NCBI RefSeq assembly: GCF_029714185.1 | Contig: NZ_CP121671.1 | Coordinates: 1,364,001-1,428,000, forward strand | DNA length: 64,000 bases | Direction: 5' to 3' | From: Halobacillus naozhouensis | Lineage (GTDB): Bacteria; Bacillota; Bacilli; Bacillales; Halobacillaceae | Shown here: positions 50,791 to 59,933 of the stretch, piece by piece | Layout of the letters: the number at the start of each line of letters is the position of its first letter | Numbering within the stretch: position 1 is the first letter of the stretch | Translations under genes and position numbers: made by a program | The notes under the pieces: model-generated | The model's database searches: none | What the model was told of the DNA's origin: nothing | What the model saw: the letters and a program-made list of their open reading frames with translations, nothing else

Positions 50791-51065
50791 TCGAGAATCC
50801 TCCTACAATTTAATGACAAACGACTTAAAATAAGCTACAATGGAAAATCAACCTCTCCAACAAGCTTGGTTATGGTCAAACGTTGAATTCAAGCAATTTG
50901 TTTTCCATTTGCTGATTCCTGTCATACAATAAAAGTAACATCAATCTTTATAAGTGTTACCCATCACAGTGGTTGAAGTTTTTGCCTAACGGGTAAGGTA
51001 AAAGTAAGCGTATTAGGGTGAACGATCCCTTCCGCCATACTAAAAGATAGAAGGGAGAGAGACAC
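50791..51065. other. 275-base gap between yjbE and mecA with inverted repeats
   Basis: Divergent region. ATGGAAAATCAA (50840-50851) pairs with TTGTTTTCCAT (50898-50908), with a TTGAATTCAA palindrome in between (about 50883-50892). No known riboswitch consensus was found; I looked for the yybP-ykoY type on the yjbE side. Confidence 0.5.
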
Positions 51066-51770
51066 ATGGAAATCGAACGCATTAATGAGAACACTGTTAA
51101 ATTTTACGTTTCTTATCATGATGTTGAACAGCTCGGATTTGACCGTGAAGAAATTTGGTACAATCGTGAGCGAAGTGAGCAGCTTTTCTGGGAAATGATG
51201 GATGAAGTAAACGATCAGGAAAACTTTCAGGCTGATGGACCGCTATGGATTCAGGTTCAGGCTATGGACAAAGGTTTAGAAGTGATCGTCACTAAAGCGC
51301 AGGTTTCCCAAGATGGTCAAAAGCTCGAACTCCCAAGTGATGACGGCAAATCGATTGATGTTCCGATGGATGAGAAACTAGAATCTTTACTTGATGATAA
51401 ATACAGTCACACAGAACAAAATGAATCAGAACCACTCAAAGATGATAATGAATCACAAGAGGGTGTCTTTGAACCATTGAACTTTACGTTGCGTTTTAAT
51501 GAATTTGAAGATGTCATTCAGCTGAGCCATTATATGACGAATGAGCAAAATATGGATAATTCTCTCATTCATTTTGAAGACACCTACTATTTATATATTC
51601 AATTCAATGATGAAAATATGAGTGATGATGAACAAGAAAATATTTTAAGTCAGCTGATGGAATATGGACATGAGTCTTCTGTAACCATTTATCGTCTTCA
51701 AGAATACGGTAAAGTCATTTTCGCTGAGAATGCTTTAGCGCAAATTAAAGATTATTTCCCATCCCATTAA
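51066..51770 (+). CDS. mecA: Adaptor protein MecA
   Basis: 234 residues. N-terminal substrate-binding domain 'MEIERINENTVKFYVSYHDVEQLGFDREEIWYNR', an acidic linker (about 115-140, 'HTEQNESEPLKDDNESQEG'), and a C-terminal ClpC-binding domain ('FEDVIQLSHYMTNEQ...YFPSH'). It targets ComK and other proteins to ClpCP. AGAAGGGAGAG upstream, strong terminator after. Confidence 0.96.
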   Translation: MEIERINENTVKFYVSYHDVEQLGFDREEIWYNRERSEQLFWEMMDEVNDQENFQADGPLWIQVQAMDKGLEVIVTKAQVSQDGQKLELPSDDGKSIDVPMDEKLESLLDDKYSHTEQNESEPLKDDNESQEGVFEPLNFTLRFNEFEDVIQLSHYMTNEQNMDNSLIHFEDTYYLYIQFNDENMSDDEQENILSQLMEYGHESSVTIYRLQEYGKVIFAENALAQIKDYFPSH

Positions 51771-51775
51771 TGAAT

Positions 51776-51803
51776 GCACACTGCATGAAGTGTGCTTTTT
51801 TTT
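51776..51803 (+). terminator. mecA terminator
   Basis: GCACACT / AGTGTGC arms (51776-51782, 51789-51795) followed by T8. Confidence 0.92.
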
Positions 51804-51863
51804 GTCCAAAAAAGAAGGATATTTCAGCTTTATGGCGAATAAGTGAATTTAGAGGTGATGTTA

Positions 51864-53024
51864 TTGCTGTATGCTTACGATCATCATGGAAAGCTTTGCT
51901 CCTTATATCAACTGTCCAGACAGCGCATTGAACAGATGAGGCACGAGGTGACATACTTTTGCCCAACCTGTAAAGAAGCTCTTCAAATTCGCTCCGGCCG
52001 CCATCACATCCCACACTTTGCTCATTTTCCAGACAGTCAGTGCGAACGAAATTCCCAAGGTGAATCAGACGATCATGAATCTGGAAAATGGCTGCTCTAC
52101 AAATGGCTGAAATATCAGGGATACAATGTTGAAATCGAGTATTTTGTAAAGGAAATAAATCAGCGTCCTGATTTATTTTTTACGAGTGGTGATAAGCGGC
52201 AAATTGCTGTGGAATTCCAGTGCTCTACTATTCCCCCTGATATCATTGAGAAACGAACGAACAGTTACTACAAGGCAGGTATTTTCCCGTTATGGATTGT
52301 CGGGAACCGTCACTTCCAACGAAAGGGGAAGAATCTTCTGCTCCACACTTCCTTTCATCGCTCCCTCCTCTATTACTTTCATCATTCTTACTGTATGTAC
52401 TATTTAAACGTAAATGCTCAGTCCGTCATAATTGTTGATCATATCCTCGGATTTACACATTCTTATTGCTTTGGCAGACCTCGCTCTTATTCGCTCGACT
52501 CGATTACATTTCCTCAACTGTTTGCCCCTTCAGCTTCTCCATCGACTCCCTACATATATTTCTGGGAAAAACAATTATACAAACTTCGGACGTTCTATCA
52601 GAGATCGGTTGGAACTGAGGAGCGTCAATGGCGCCAGTTCCTTTACTTAAAAGGGAAGCATTTCTCTTTAATTCCTTCTGTCTGCTTTCTGCCCGTTCCC
52701 AGTCAGTCCACTTGCTCTATAAAGGCCTATATGTGGCAGACGAAGTTTGTTCTTGAGCACTTTATGGAGGTACGGATAGGAAACATAATTAAACTCGGAC
52801 GTAACAAGTGCCTGACAGTCAATCGTTACCAAGCAGACCCTGTACAGGAATACCTTCAATTACTTGGACAAATGGGTTTTGTGGCACACACTTCTAACGG
52901 CAGCTGGGTGAAACGAAAAGAAATTACCTTTCCGACTCATATTACCCAGGCTTTGGAAGAAGATAAAAAAGTGATGAACGTTTTGAGAAATATCCTGTAC
53001 ACACATAATAATGTATCCTTATAG
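51864..53024 (+). CDS. coiA: Competence protein CoiA
   Basis: 386 residues from the TTG at 51864, 6 bases after AGAGGTG; the ATG at 51858 touches that site and a GTG at 51843 precedes it. Zinc-finger-like 'YFCPTCKEALQIRSGRHHIPHFAHF', then a nuclease-like core 'INQRPDLFFTSGDKRQIAVEFQCSTIPPDIIEKRT' resembling a PD-(D/E)xK site, and a helical C-terminal half. CoiA is needed for recombination of incoming DNA during transformation. It lies between mecA and pepF, as in B. subtilis (yjbF). Confidence 0.9.
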   Translation: MLYAYDHHGKLCSLYQLSRQRIEQMRHEVTYFCPTCKEALQIRSGRHHIPHFAHFPDSQCERNSQGESDDHESGKWLLYKWLKYQGYNVEIEYFVKEINQRPDLFFTSGDKRQIAVEFQCSTIPPDIIEKRTNSYYKAGIFPLWIVGNRHFQRKGKNLLLHTSFHRSLLYYFHHSYCMYYLNVNAQSVIIVDHILGFTHSYCFGRPRSYSLDSITFPQLFAPSASPSTPYIYFWEKQLYKLRTFYQRSVGTEERQWRQFLYLKGKHFSLIPSVCFLPVPSQSTCSIKAYMWQTKFVLEHFMEVRIGNIIKLGRNKCLTVNRYQADPVQEYLQLLGQMGFVAHTSNGSWVKRKEITFPTHITQALEEDKKVMNVLRNILYTHNNVSL

Positions 53025-53090
53025 GAAGGAATTTTCACTTGAGAGAGCGAAATTTCTAAGTGGCGACATAATTTGGAGGAGGATGTACAC

Positions 53091-54899
53091 ATGGCATCGA
53101 CAACGAAACAGTTACCAAAAAGGGAAGAGATCCCTGAGGAGTTAACATGGAATCTTGAGACGATTTTTGCTAGTGATGAAGAATGGTACAAGGAATTTGA
53201 AGAAATTAAGAAGCTGATTCCAGAGGTACAGGCTTATAAAGACACGCTGGGTGATTCTGCCGACCAATTGTACCAATTGTTAACACTGCAGGATAAGGTA
53301 TCAAACAGAATTGGGAAATTATTCACATATGCGCATATGCGCAGTGATCAGGATACGACCAATTCTCACTATCAGGAGATGAATGCGAAAGCGGAAAGCC
53401 TGTTGACACAGGTTTCTTCCTCTATGAGTTTTATCGTTCCAGAAATTTTGTCCTTGTCTGAAGAAATGGTAATGAAATATTTGAAGGAGCATGAGGAATT
53501 ACAGCAGTATGAACATACGCTCCATGAAATTTTGAGAAGAAAAGAGCATGTACTTAGTGAAGAAGAAGAGAAGCTGCTGTCAGGATTCTCTGAGATCGCT
53601 TCTAATCCTTCCCAGACGTATGGGTCTCTAAGTAACGCTGATTTAACATTCCCGACGATTAAGGATGAGGACGGGAATGAAGTTGATTTGACTCAAGGCC
53701 GCTTTGTAGGTTTCTTGAAATCAGAGGATCGTGAAGTAAGAAAGAATGCGTTCAAGGAGATGTATGACACGTATGGTTCTTTTAAGAACACCTTTGCTTC
53801 TACGCTAAGCGGGCAAGTGAAAAAGGATAACTTCTTTGCGGAAACGAAAAAATATGAGAGTGCACGGGAAGCGGCCCTGGATGGAAACAAAATCCCTGAA
53901 TCTGTGTATGATAATTTAATTGAGGCAGTGGAAGAGCGGCTTCCGCTCATGCATCGTTATGTAGCTCTGCGTAAGAAAGTACTTGAACTAGATGAGTTGC
54001 ATATGTACGACTTGTACACACCGCTTGTGAAAGATGCTGAGATGGAAGTCTCCTATGAGGAAGCACAGCAGGTTGTCCTAAACGCTCTTGAGCCATTAGG
54101 AAAAGATTATGTGGACGTAGTGAGAGAAGGACTGACCAACCGCTGGATTGATGTTGAAGAGAATAAAGGCAAGCGGAGCGGCGCCTATTCTTCTGGCCAT
54201 TATGGAACGAACCCGTTTATTTTAATGAACTGGCAGGATGACGTCAATAATCTTTTCACGCTGGCCCATGAACTGGGACATTCGCTGCACAGTTATTACA
54301 CTCATAACAATCAGCCGTATCGCTATGGAAATTATTCTATTTTTGTGGCGGAAGTGGCTTCAACGTGTAATGAGGCACTGTTGAACGATCACCTTACGAA
54401 GAAGACGGATGATAAGAAAGAGAAACTTTACTTATTGAACAACTTCCTGGAAGGATTCAGAGGTACGGTTTTCCGGCAGACGATGTTTGCTGAATTCGAA
54501 CATGAAATTCATATTCAAGCACAAAAAGGCGAGGCTTTAACAGCCGATAAACTGACACAGCTGTACTACGACTTGAATAAAAAGTACTTCGGAAACGATC
54601 TCGTTATCGATGAAGAGATCGGGCTAGAGTGGGCAAGAATTCCTCACTTCTATATGGGATACTATGTATATCAATATTCAACAGGATATGCAGCAGCCAC
54701 TACCCTCGCTGAGCAAATTTTGACTGAAGGGGAACCTGCTGTTGAGAGGTACATGAGCTTCTTGAGGGCGGGGAGCAGTGATTACCCTATTGAAGTGTTG
54801 AAGAAAGCTGGGGTAGATATGACCTCGAAAGAGCCTATCTTAAAAGCATTGGATGTATTTGAGCAAAAGCTTGATGAAATGGAAGCGTTATTGCAATAA
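53091..54899 (+). CDS. pepF: Oligoendopeptidase F (M3 family)
   Basis: 602 residues from the ATG at 53091 (GGAGGAGG upstream). The zinc motif HExxH occurs in 'FTLAHELGHSLHSYYTH' (about 391-395), with the third ligand Glu in 'FVAEVASTCNEALL'. A cytoplasmic metallopeptidase cutting short peptides, a natural follow-up to Opp peptide uptake. Single unit with terminator. Confidence 0.95.
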   Translation: MASTTKQLPKREEIPEELTWNLETIFASDEEWYKEFEEIKKLIPEVQAYKDTLGDSADQLYQLLTLQDKVSNRIGKLFTYAHMRSDQDTTNSHYQEMNAKAESLLTQVSSSMSFIVPEILSLSEEMVMKYLKEHEELQQYEHTLHEILRRKEHVLSEEEEKLLSGFSEIASNPSQTYGSLSNADLTFPTIKDEDGNEVDLTQGRFVGFLKSEDREVRKNAFKEMYDTYGSFKNTFASTLSGQVKKDNFFAETKKYESAREAALDGNKIPESVYDNLIEAVEERLPLMHRYVALRKKVLELDELHMYDLYTPLVKDAEMEVSYEEAQQVVLNALEPLGKDYVDVVREGLTNRWIDVEENKGKRSGAYSSGHYGTNPFILMNWQDDVNNLFTLAHELGHSLHSYYTHNNQPYRYGNYSIFVAEVASTCNEALLNDHLTKKTDDKKEKLYLLNNFLEGFRGTVFRQTMFAEFEHEIHIQAQKGEALTADKLTQLYYDLNKKYFGNDLVIDEEIGLEWARIPHFYMGYYVYQYSTGYAAATTLAEQILTEGEPAVERYMSFLRAGSSDYPIEVLKKAGVDMTSKEPILKALDVFEQKLDEMEALLQ

Positions 54900-54907
54900 G
54901 ATTTAAT

Positions 54908-54943
54908 AAACAAGCTGCCTCTTTAAAAGGCAGCTTGTTTTAT
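54908..54943. terminator. pepF terminator (overlaps the end of a small minus-strand gene)
   Basis: AACAAGCTGCCT / AGGCAGCTTGTT arms (54909-54920, 54928-54939) and a T-rich tail. Confidence 0.85.
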
Positions 54944-55119
54944 TTTATAAATCCTCGGAATTTCTTCTGGTGAAAAATAAAACTAATAAACATATAAATA
55001 GAAACGAATAGGAGAGGGGCGGTAATGTAGAGTGGAAACAGGAACATTAAACCGAAAATGTGAAACATAATTAACAACAAGAATAAAGGGATGTAGCCCA
55101 AAATGACCCACCGTTTCAT
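54940..55119 (-). CDS. Small two-segment membrane protein, 59 residues
   Basis: ATG at 55119 with AAGGAGG at good spacing; 59 residues. Two hydrophobic segments ('WVILGYIPLFLLLIMFHIFG' and 'LYITAPLLFVSIYMFISFIF'), and a basic C-terminus 'HQKKFRGFIK'. Not recognised. The topology, strong ribosome-binding site and position before a terminator support a real gene. Confidence 0.75.
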   Translation of the reverse strand: MKRWVILGYIPLFLLLIMFHIFGLMFLFPLYITAPLLFVSIYMFISFIFHQKKFRGFIK

Positions 55120-55436
55120 GGCAGAAACCTCCTTTTTATCTACTTTATGAGCCAGTTTCTAAATCATTCCCTGAAGAATTCTTCCATTGACAACATTGTG
55201 AACAATAGCTTGACCGCATTGTTCATTGCTGAAAGGATTGATATACTTAAATAGTGAAGCAATTCACATAAATGCTGTACTGTGTAACCACCCCCTAAAA
55301 ATAGAAGCATTAGCAGTTACCTGCTAATGCTTCCTACATAAGAATTCTTCTGTTTTAGCGCTATTCTAATCTTGACTTGCGAATAAGCTTGATGAAGTTT
55401 ATCTACATCCAGCTCCAACGCACTTGCACTTTTGGT
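55120..55436 (+). promoter_or_regulatory. 317-base gap with orphan promoter, palindrome and hairpin
   Basis: No coding gene seen. On the + strand there is a promoter-like TTGTTC (55219-55224), 17-base spacer, TATACT (55242-55247), then GTGAA-gcaa-TTCAC (55254-55267), and a perfect 13-base-arm hairpin (55304-55333). On the minus strand the hairpin is followed by TATTTTTA and may terminate spxH transcription. Confidence 0.55.
55304..55333 (-). terminator. Hairpin, probable terminator of the yjbI-spxH operon
   Basis: GAAGCATTAGCAG / CTGCTAATGCTTC with a 4-base loop; T-rich on the minus-strand side. Confidence 0.7.
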
Positions 55437-56324
55437 TTAAGAACTGATATATTCCCAGAAAGTACCGTATTTCACTGGAACTTCTCGTACCTTTTGTCGT
55501 AACACTAACTTCTTCAATTCTTTTTTTGTTTGTTGTTCTGTCCAATCGTAGACGACGGATATTTCTTTATTTGCGACAAAACGATAATGATGTAAAAAAT
55601 CCTCTAACTCAGGTTTGATGGCAGGCTTCGGATCTTTTTGAAGCATTTCCTTTAATACCTTCACGTAGACATCATAAGAATAGAGGCCGGTAATCTTAAG
55701 CCCTGCATCTTCTTCCGATTCATTAAAAACAACCATAGTGGGTGTGGAATCTACATCCATTTCCTTTGTTAATTTTAAGTCACATCTAAGGGCTCTGTGT
55801 GCAGCTTCCCCACGTAAGTCTTTTTTGAATTCATTTACATCCAAGCGGCTTTTGCCAGCGCATTCAATAAGAACGTCTTCGTCCGAAATATCTTTTCTTT
55901 CTAGGAACACATATTCCTGCACTTTTCTAAGGAAACGCATACCCGCTTTCTTACCCTGTAATTCAGCAGCTTTTACTGCTAAAGCCGTTACGAGAGGAGA
56001 AGAAATTGGGTTTTCGATCCACACGTCCCCGTCACAGCACATTCCTGTCCGTGTTCCTGTTTTATCCCATACTTTCTTGAGTATTTCCCGTTTTTCGGAC
56101 TTAAATTGTTGCAAGGAAGCTAAATTCCCGCTAATAATGGGACGAATCGTAAAGAAACGTCCGTATTCGATTGTGAGCTTTTTCAAAAACGGTTCAAGCG
56201 ACCAGCATTCAGGACAGAGAGGATCAATAAATACATAAATCTCAATAGGCCGCTTTAGCAGATCAAAATAACCACTAGCGGTATTCTGGTTCTCTGAAGG
56301 GCTGCTCGTACTTTTCCAACTCAC
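55437..56324 (-). CDS. spxH: ClpXP adaptor protein SpxH (YjbH, DsbA family)
   Basis: 295 residues from a GTG at 56324 with AAAGGAG 7 bases upstream. Thioredoxin-like fold with C37-x-x-C40 in 'VFIDPLCPECWSLEPFLKKL', and 'MDVDSTPTMVVFNE' (cis-Pro region). It binds Spx and feeds it to ClpXP. It overlaps the globin gene by 4 bases, the conserved yjbI-yjbH pairing. Confidence 0.93.
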   Translation of the reverse strand: MSWKSTSSPSENQNTASGYFDLLKRPIEIYVFIDPLCPECWSLEPFLKKLTIEYGRFFTIRPIISGNLASLQQFKSEKREILKKVWDKTGTRTGMCCDGDVWIENPISSPLVTALAVKAAELQGKKAGMRFLRKVQEYVFLERKDISDEDVLIECAGKSRLDVNEFKKDLRGEAAHRALRCDLKLTKEMDVDSTPTMVVFNESEEDAGLKITGLYSYDVYVKVLKEMLQKDPKPAIKPELEDFLHHYRFVANKEISVVYDWTEQQTKKELKKLVLRQKVREVPVKYGTFWEYISS

Positions 56325-56722
56325 ATCGATTCTCCTTTCTCATCTTCTGGTGTATTCATCATATGATTAGCTGTCATCGTTAAGCGTTCAAATATTGCAT
56401 GACGGTATGGGTTTTGAATGTCAGCTTCTTCGAGCGCTTTTGCCATGCAGGACAGCCAGGCATCTTTTCTTGTTGGAGTGATCTCAAAAGGGAGATGTCG
56501 TGCTCTTAGCATGGGGTGACCATGCTCCTGGATATAAAGAGGGGGACCTCCGAAAAATTGAGTTAAAAACTGTTTCTGTTTACGAGCCGTTTCCGTTAAA
56601 TCATCCGGAAAAATAGGGATGAGGTCCGGATGCTGGCTGACGTGCCGATAAAAGCAATTCACTAGCACATTGATTTTGTCTTCGCCTATAGCCTCATAAA
56701 TGCTGCCGGGTTTTTCGTTCAT
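56321..56722 (-). CDS. yjbI: Truncated hemoglobin, group II (YjbI)
   Basis: 133 residues. 'IYEAIGEDKINVLVNCFYRHV' opens the 2-on-2 globin fold; the proximal His lies in 'HGHPMLRARHLPFEI'; the group II Trp is in 'KDAWLSCM'. It binds O2 or NO. Co-expression with SpxH links it to thiol or nitrosative stress handling. AAGGAAGGGA upstream. Confidence 0.92.
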   Translation of the reverse strand: MNEKPGSIYEAIGEDKINVLVNCFYRHVSQHPDLIPIFPDDLTETARKQKQFLTQFFGGPPLYIQEHGHPMLRARHLPFEITPTRKDAWLSCMAKALEEADIQNPYRHAIFERLTMTANHMMNTPEDEKGESM

Positions 56723-56777
56723 ATAATCCCTTCCTTGTCTGTTAATTCATTTTAGCAACGGTGAAGATGAACGGCAA

Positions 56778-57359
56778 CTATTCTGATTTTAGTTTGGCCT
56801 GAAAGAACCTTTTTATTTTATTATCTGTTGCTCGTTTTGAAATATGGAAGGTGTTTAATATGTCTTCAAAGACTTGCTCTCCATGCTGTTTAGAACGCGC
56901 TTCTAGCTCCAGTTCATAATCCGATTGTCCACAGTAAAAACTATGGTCCAAAACGACTAGTGTATGGTTATACTCGCGCTCTTGTCTTTTTGTAGTTAAA
57001 GCCCCGATGTATCGCAGATCAGCTGCTGAAATCCCGAGCTGCTCTAACTGCCTGTTGATTTCAGATGGTGCAGACAATTGATTCTCAAGCCAGAGCATGG
57101 CTGTTTCTTTTGACAGGGTACTATGTGTTTCCAAGAGGCCATCAGGATGAGGCTCCTTCAAAGTTAGTGTCCACGTATCGGCTTTTTGCCTTATTCGTAA
57201 AGCTGCTCCTTTATCGCGCAGCTTGTAGTCATCTGTTTCAAAATAATGATTCGTTTGCTTTACCTGTTCTATGGTTGCAAACTCCAGTTGTGTATAAAGA
57301 GTATGATACTCTGTCTCTGTTAACAGGTTCTTAAATTCGATTTCAATTTCTTGTGCCAT
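56778..57359 (-). CDS. yjbK: CYTH domain-containing protein (YjbK)
   Basis: 193 residues from the ATG at 57359. The ExExK motif is in 'MAQEIEIEFKNLL', followed by 'LRIRQKADTWTLTLKEP' and C-terminal 'YELELEARSK'. CYTH enzymes act on triphosphate groups (thiamine triphosphate, polyphosphate); the substrate here is unknown. Divergent from relQ, as in B. subtilis. Confidence 0.92.
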   Translation of the reverse strand: MAQEIEIEFKNLLTETEYHTLYTQLEFATIEQVKQTNHYFETDDYKLRDKGAALRIRQKADTWTLTLKEPHPDGLLETHSTLSKETAMLWLENQLSAPSEINRQLEQLGISAADLRYIGALTTKRQEREYNHTLVVLDHSFYCGQSDYELELEARSKQHGEQVFEDILNTFHISKRATDNKIKRFFQAKLKSE

Positions 57360-57525
57360 AAAATGTGTCACCTCACCTTTAATTATGATTTATAATAGGT
57401 TAGAATTGCAAAAGTTAGCCATTACAATGAGTTAAATTCTGAGATGGAATAAGATTATGATACAATGTTTGTGAGTCTTAACACACATATGGAATATACA
57501 GTTGGTACATAAAGGTGGTGCTCGA

Positions 57526-58164
57526 ATGAATTGGGATACTTTTTTAGCACCTTATGCACAGGTAGTTGACGAACTTAAGGTTAAATTAAAAGGAATGCGG
57601 CAACAATTTGAATATGAACGTGAACAATCTCCCATTGAATTTGTCACAGGAAGAGTGAAACCAAAGACAAGTATTATAGAGAAAGCGCGCAGGAAAGCCA
57701 TTAACCCCGAAGACATGAGGGAAGAGCTCCAGGATATTGCCGGAGTGAGAGTGGTTTGCCAGTTTGTAGATGATATATATTCTGTCGTCACAATGTTGAA
57801 GAATCGCAACGATTTCAACATTTTGGAAGAAAAGGATTACATTACGGAAAAGAAAGAAAGCGGATATCGCTCTTATCATATTATTATTCAGTATCCAGTT
57901 GAAACGATTCATGGAAAGAAAATGGTATTGGCCGAGATTCAAATTCGTACATTAGCGATGAATTTCTGGGCGACTAATGAGCATTCCCTTAATTACAAAT
58001 ATGCGGGTAAGATCCCTAAGGATATTCAGGCACGTTTAAAGCGAGCAGGTGAGGCTGCTTTTTTACTTGATGAAGAAATGTCAAAGATCAAGCACGAAAT
58101 CCAGGAAGCCCAAAAAATATTTAACCGCAAAGAAGACCAAAAAAGGAAAACGAAGAAACCATAG
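57526..58164 (+). CDS. relQ: Small (p)ppGpp synthetase RelQ (YjbM)
   Basis: 212 residues from the ATG at 57526 (AAAGGTGG upstream). The RelA/SpoT synthetase core has 'FVTGRVKPKTSIIEKARRK', 'LQDIAGVRVVCQFVDDIYSVV' and 'AEIQIRTLAMNFWATNEHSLNYKY'. There is no hydrolase domain. It makes (p)ppGpp or pGpp in stress. It starts the relQ-nadK-rluD-like operon. Confidence 0.95.
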   Translation: MNWDTFLAPYAQVVDELKVKLKGMRQQFEYEREQSPIEFVTGRVKPKTSIIEKARRKAINPEDMREELQDIAGVRVVCQFVDDIYSVVTMLKNRNDFNILEEKDYITEKKESGYRSYHIIIQYPVETIHGKKMVLAEIQIRTLAMNFWATNEHSLNYKYAGKIPKDIQARLKRAGEAAFLLDEEMSKIKHEIQEAQKIFNRKEDQKRKTKKP

Positions 58165-58179
58165 AGGGGTGGAAGGCAA

Positions 58180-58989
58180 ATGAAATTCTCTATACTCTCA
58201 AAAGGAGATAAAAAGTCGAACGAAATCCGTACAAAAATTAAAAGTTACTTGACTGAATTTAATTTGGAGTATGATGAGGAAGAGCCGGACCTCGCGATTT
58301 CTGTCGGCGGGGATGGGACTTTATTGGAAGCGTTTCATACGTATGTTCACCGGCTCGATCAAACCGCCTTCATCGGGGTACATACCGGGCATTTGGGCTT
58401 TTATGCGGATTGGATGCCAGAGGAACTCGAGAAGTTGATTATTGAAATTGCGCGCACACCATTTCAAGTCGTTGAATACCCGCTTCTTGAGGTGACAATT
58501 CGGCCTAAGGATGGCGGGGAAGAGGATCGTTACCTGGCCCTTAATGAGTGTGCCATTAAGACATCGGAGGGCTCTGTAGTATTTGATATTGAAATCAAAG
58601 GAGATCACTTTGAAACCTTTCGGGGAGACGGTCTTTGTATTTCTACCCCTTCCGGAAGTACTGCATACAACAAGGCACTGGGTGGCGCCATTCTCCATCC
58701 ATCCCTTGAAGCGATACAAATTGCCGAGATGGCTTCGATCAATAACCGTGTCTTCCGGACGATCGGTTCGCCTCTCATCTTACCTGGCCATCACACATGC
58801 CTTCTGAAGCCGCTGAATGAACGCAGCTTTTTATTTACAATTGATCATATTACGAGAACGTACAAAGACGTGAAATCCATTCAATGCCGGGTTGCGAAAG
58901 AACGAGTCCGATTCGCCCGCTTCCGTCCGTTCCCATTTTGGAAAAGGGTTCACGATTCCTTTGTGGCGGATGATTATTCACCTGAATGA
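58180..58989 (+). CDS. nadK: NAD kinase
   Basis: 269 residues. 'LAISVGGDGTLLEAFHTY' is the GGDGT motif; 'LALNECAIKT', 'GDGLCISTPSGSTAYNKALGGAILHP' complete the site. Phosphorylates NAD to NADP. 15 bases after relQ; it overlaps the next gene by 4 bases. Confidence 0.95.
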   Translation: MKFSILSKGDKKSNEIRTKIKSYLTEFNLEYDEEEPDLAISVGGDGTLLEAFHTYVHRLDQTAFIGVHTGHLGFYADWMPEELEKLIIEIARTPFQVVEYPLLEVTIRPKDGGEEDRYLALNECAIKTSEGSVVFDIEIKGDHFETFRGDGLCISTPSGSTAYNKALGGAILHPSLEAIQIAEMASINNRVFRTIGSPLILPGHHTCLLKPLNERSFLFTIDHITRTYKDVKSIQCRVAKERVRFARFRPFPFWKRVHDSFVADDYSPE

Positions 58990-59864
58990 GTTATCAAAAA
59001 GAGTGGGACATTGATCAAGAGTTTTCAGGGAAAACCGTCCAGACTTTTTTAAGAGAAGAAGCGCTTTTTTCCAGACAGCTGTTAAAAAACGTTAAGGCTG
59101 GAGGCTTGATCTTAATTAACAACGAGGAAGTTCCCGTTTCGACCATGTTATCGACAGCGGATCGACTGACGGTCGTATTTCCTGAAGAAGTGCGCTCAAA
59201 GGTACTGATTCCAGAACCCATTCCTCTCCAAATTGTGTATGAGGACGAGGATGTACTCGTACTTGATAAGCCAGCAGGGTTGGCGGTGTCACCTACTGCC
59301 GATTACCGTTCCGGAACGCTCGCGAATGGAATCGTGTATGATTATGATCAGAAAGGCTATGACTACACGGTCCATATTGTCACGAGGCTGGACCGCGATA
59401 CATCAGGTCTGCTTCTCGTTGCAAAACAACAGTACAGCCACGGGAAGCTTGCGGTAGTTGGAGATATCAAAAGGGACTATACGGCGCTTGTTGAAGGCAA
59501 TCTCTCGCCTTCCTCAGGTATGATCACGGCCCCGATTGGAAGAAAAGCCGGATCGATTATTGAGCGAGAGATAACGCCTGAGGGGAAGGAAGCGGTAACG
59601 GAGTACGAAGTGGCAGAAATGTTTCCATCCGCTAGTCTGGTCCATATGCGATTACATACCGGGCGAACTCATCAAATTAGAGTACATATGAGTTCTATAG
59701 GCTGTCCGCTGGTCGGGGACACGTTATATGGCGCATCTAGCTCTGATGAAGTCAAGGGGCATGCGCTGCATTGTCATCGGTTAGCATTTAACCATCCTTC
59801 TCTTGGAGAACATTTGAGTTTTCAATCTCGGCCCCCGCAAACATGGCTAAAGCCAGAAAAATAG
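58986..59864 (+). CDS. RluA family pseudouridine synthase (YjbO)
   Basis: 292 residues. An S4-like N-terminal region (about 12-70), then the catalytic motif 'VTRLDRDTSGLLLVAK' with Asp (about 139), and 'RLHTGRTHQIRVHMSSIGCPLVGDTLYG'. It isomerises uridine in rRNA or tRNA; the exact site is unknown. Start overlaps the nadK stop (ATGA). Confidence 0.93.
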   Translation: MSYQKEWDIDQEFSGKTVQTFLREEALFSRQLLKNVKAGGLILINNEEVPVSTMLSTADRLTVVFPEEVRSKVLIPEPIPLQIVYEDEDVLVLDKPAGLAVSPTADYRSGTLANGIVYDYDQKGYDYTVHIVTRLDRDTSGLLLVAKQQYSHGKLAVVGDIKRDYTALVEGNLSPSSGMITAPIGRKAGSIIEREITPEGKEAVTEYEVAEMFPSASLVHMRLHTGRTHQIRVHMSSIGCPLVGDTLYGASSSDEVKGHALHCHRLAFNHPSLGEHLSFQSRPPQTWLKPEK

Positions 59865-59894
59865 CAGTTCCCGGCTGGGGGCTGCTATTTTTCT
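59855..59894. terminator. Bidirectional terminator after the pseudouridine synthase gene
   Basis: AGAAAAATAGCAG / CTGCTATTTTTCT arms (59855-59867, 59882-59894), between convergent genes. Confidence 0.85.
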
Positions 59895-59933
59895 TGAGAG
59901 ATAGTGGAAACCCGTACCCAGGTTAGCCAGTTC

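Noticed and set aside
50791..50960. yybP-ykoY manganese riboswitch before the TerC gene
   Set aside because: The conserved loop sequences of that class are not present.
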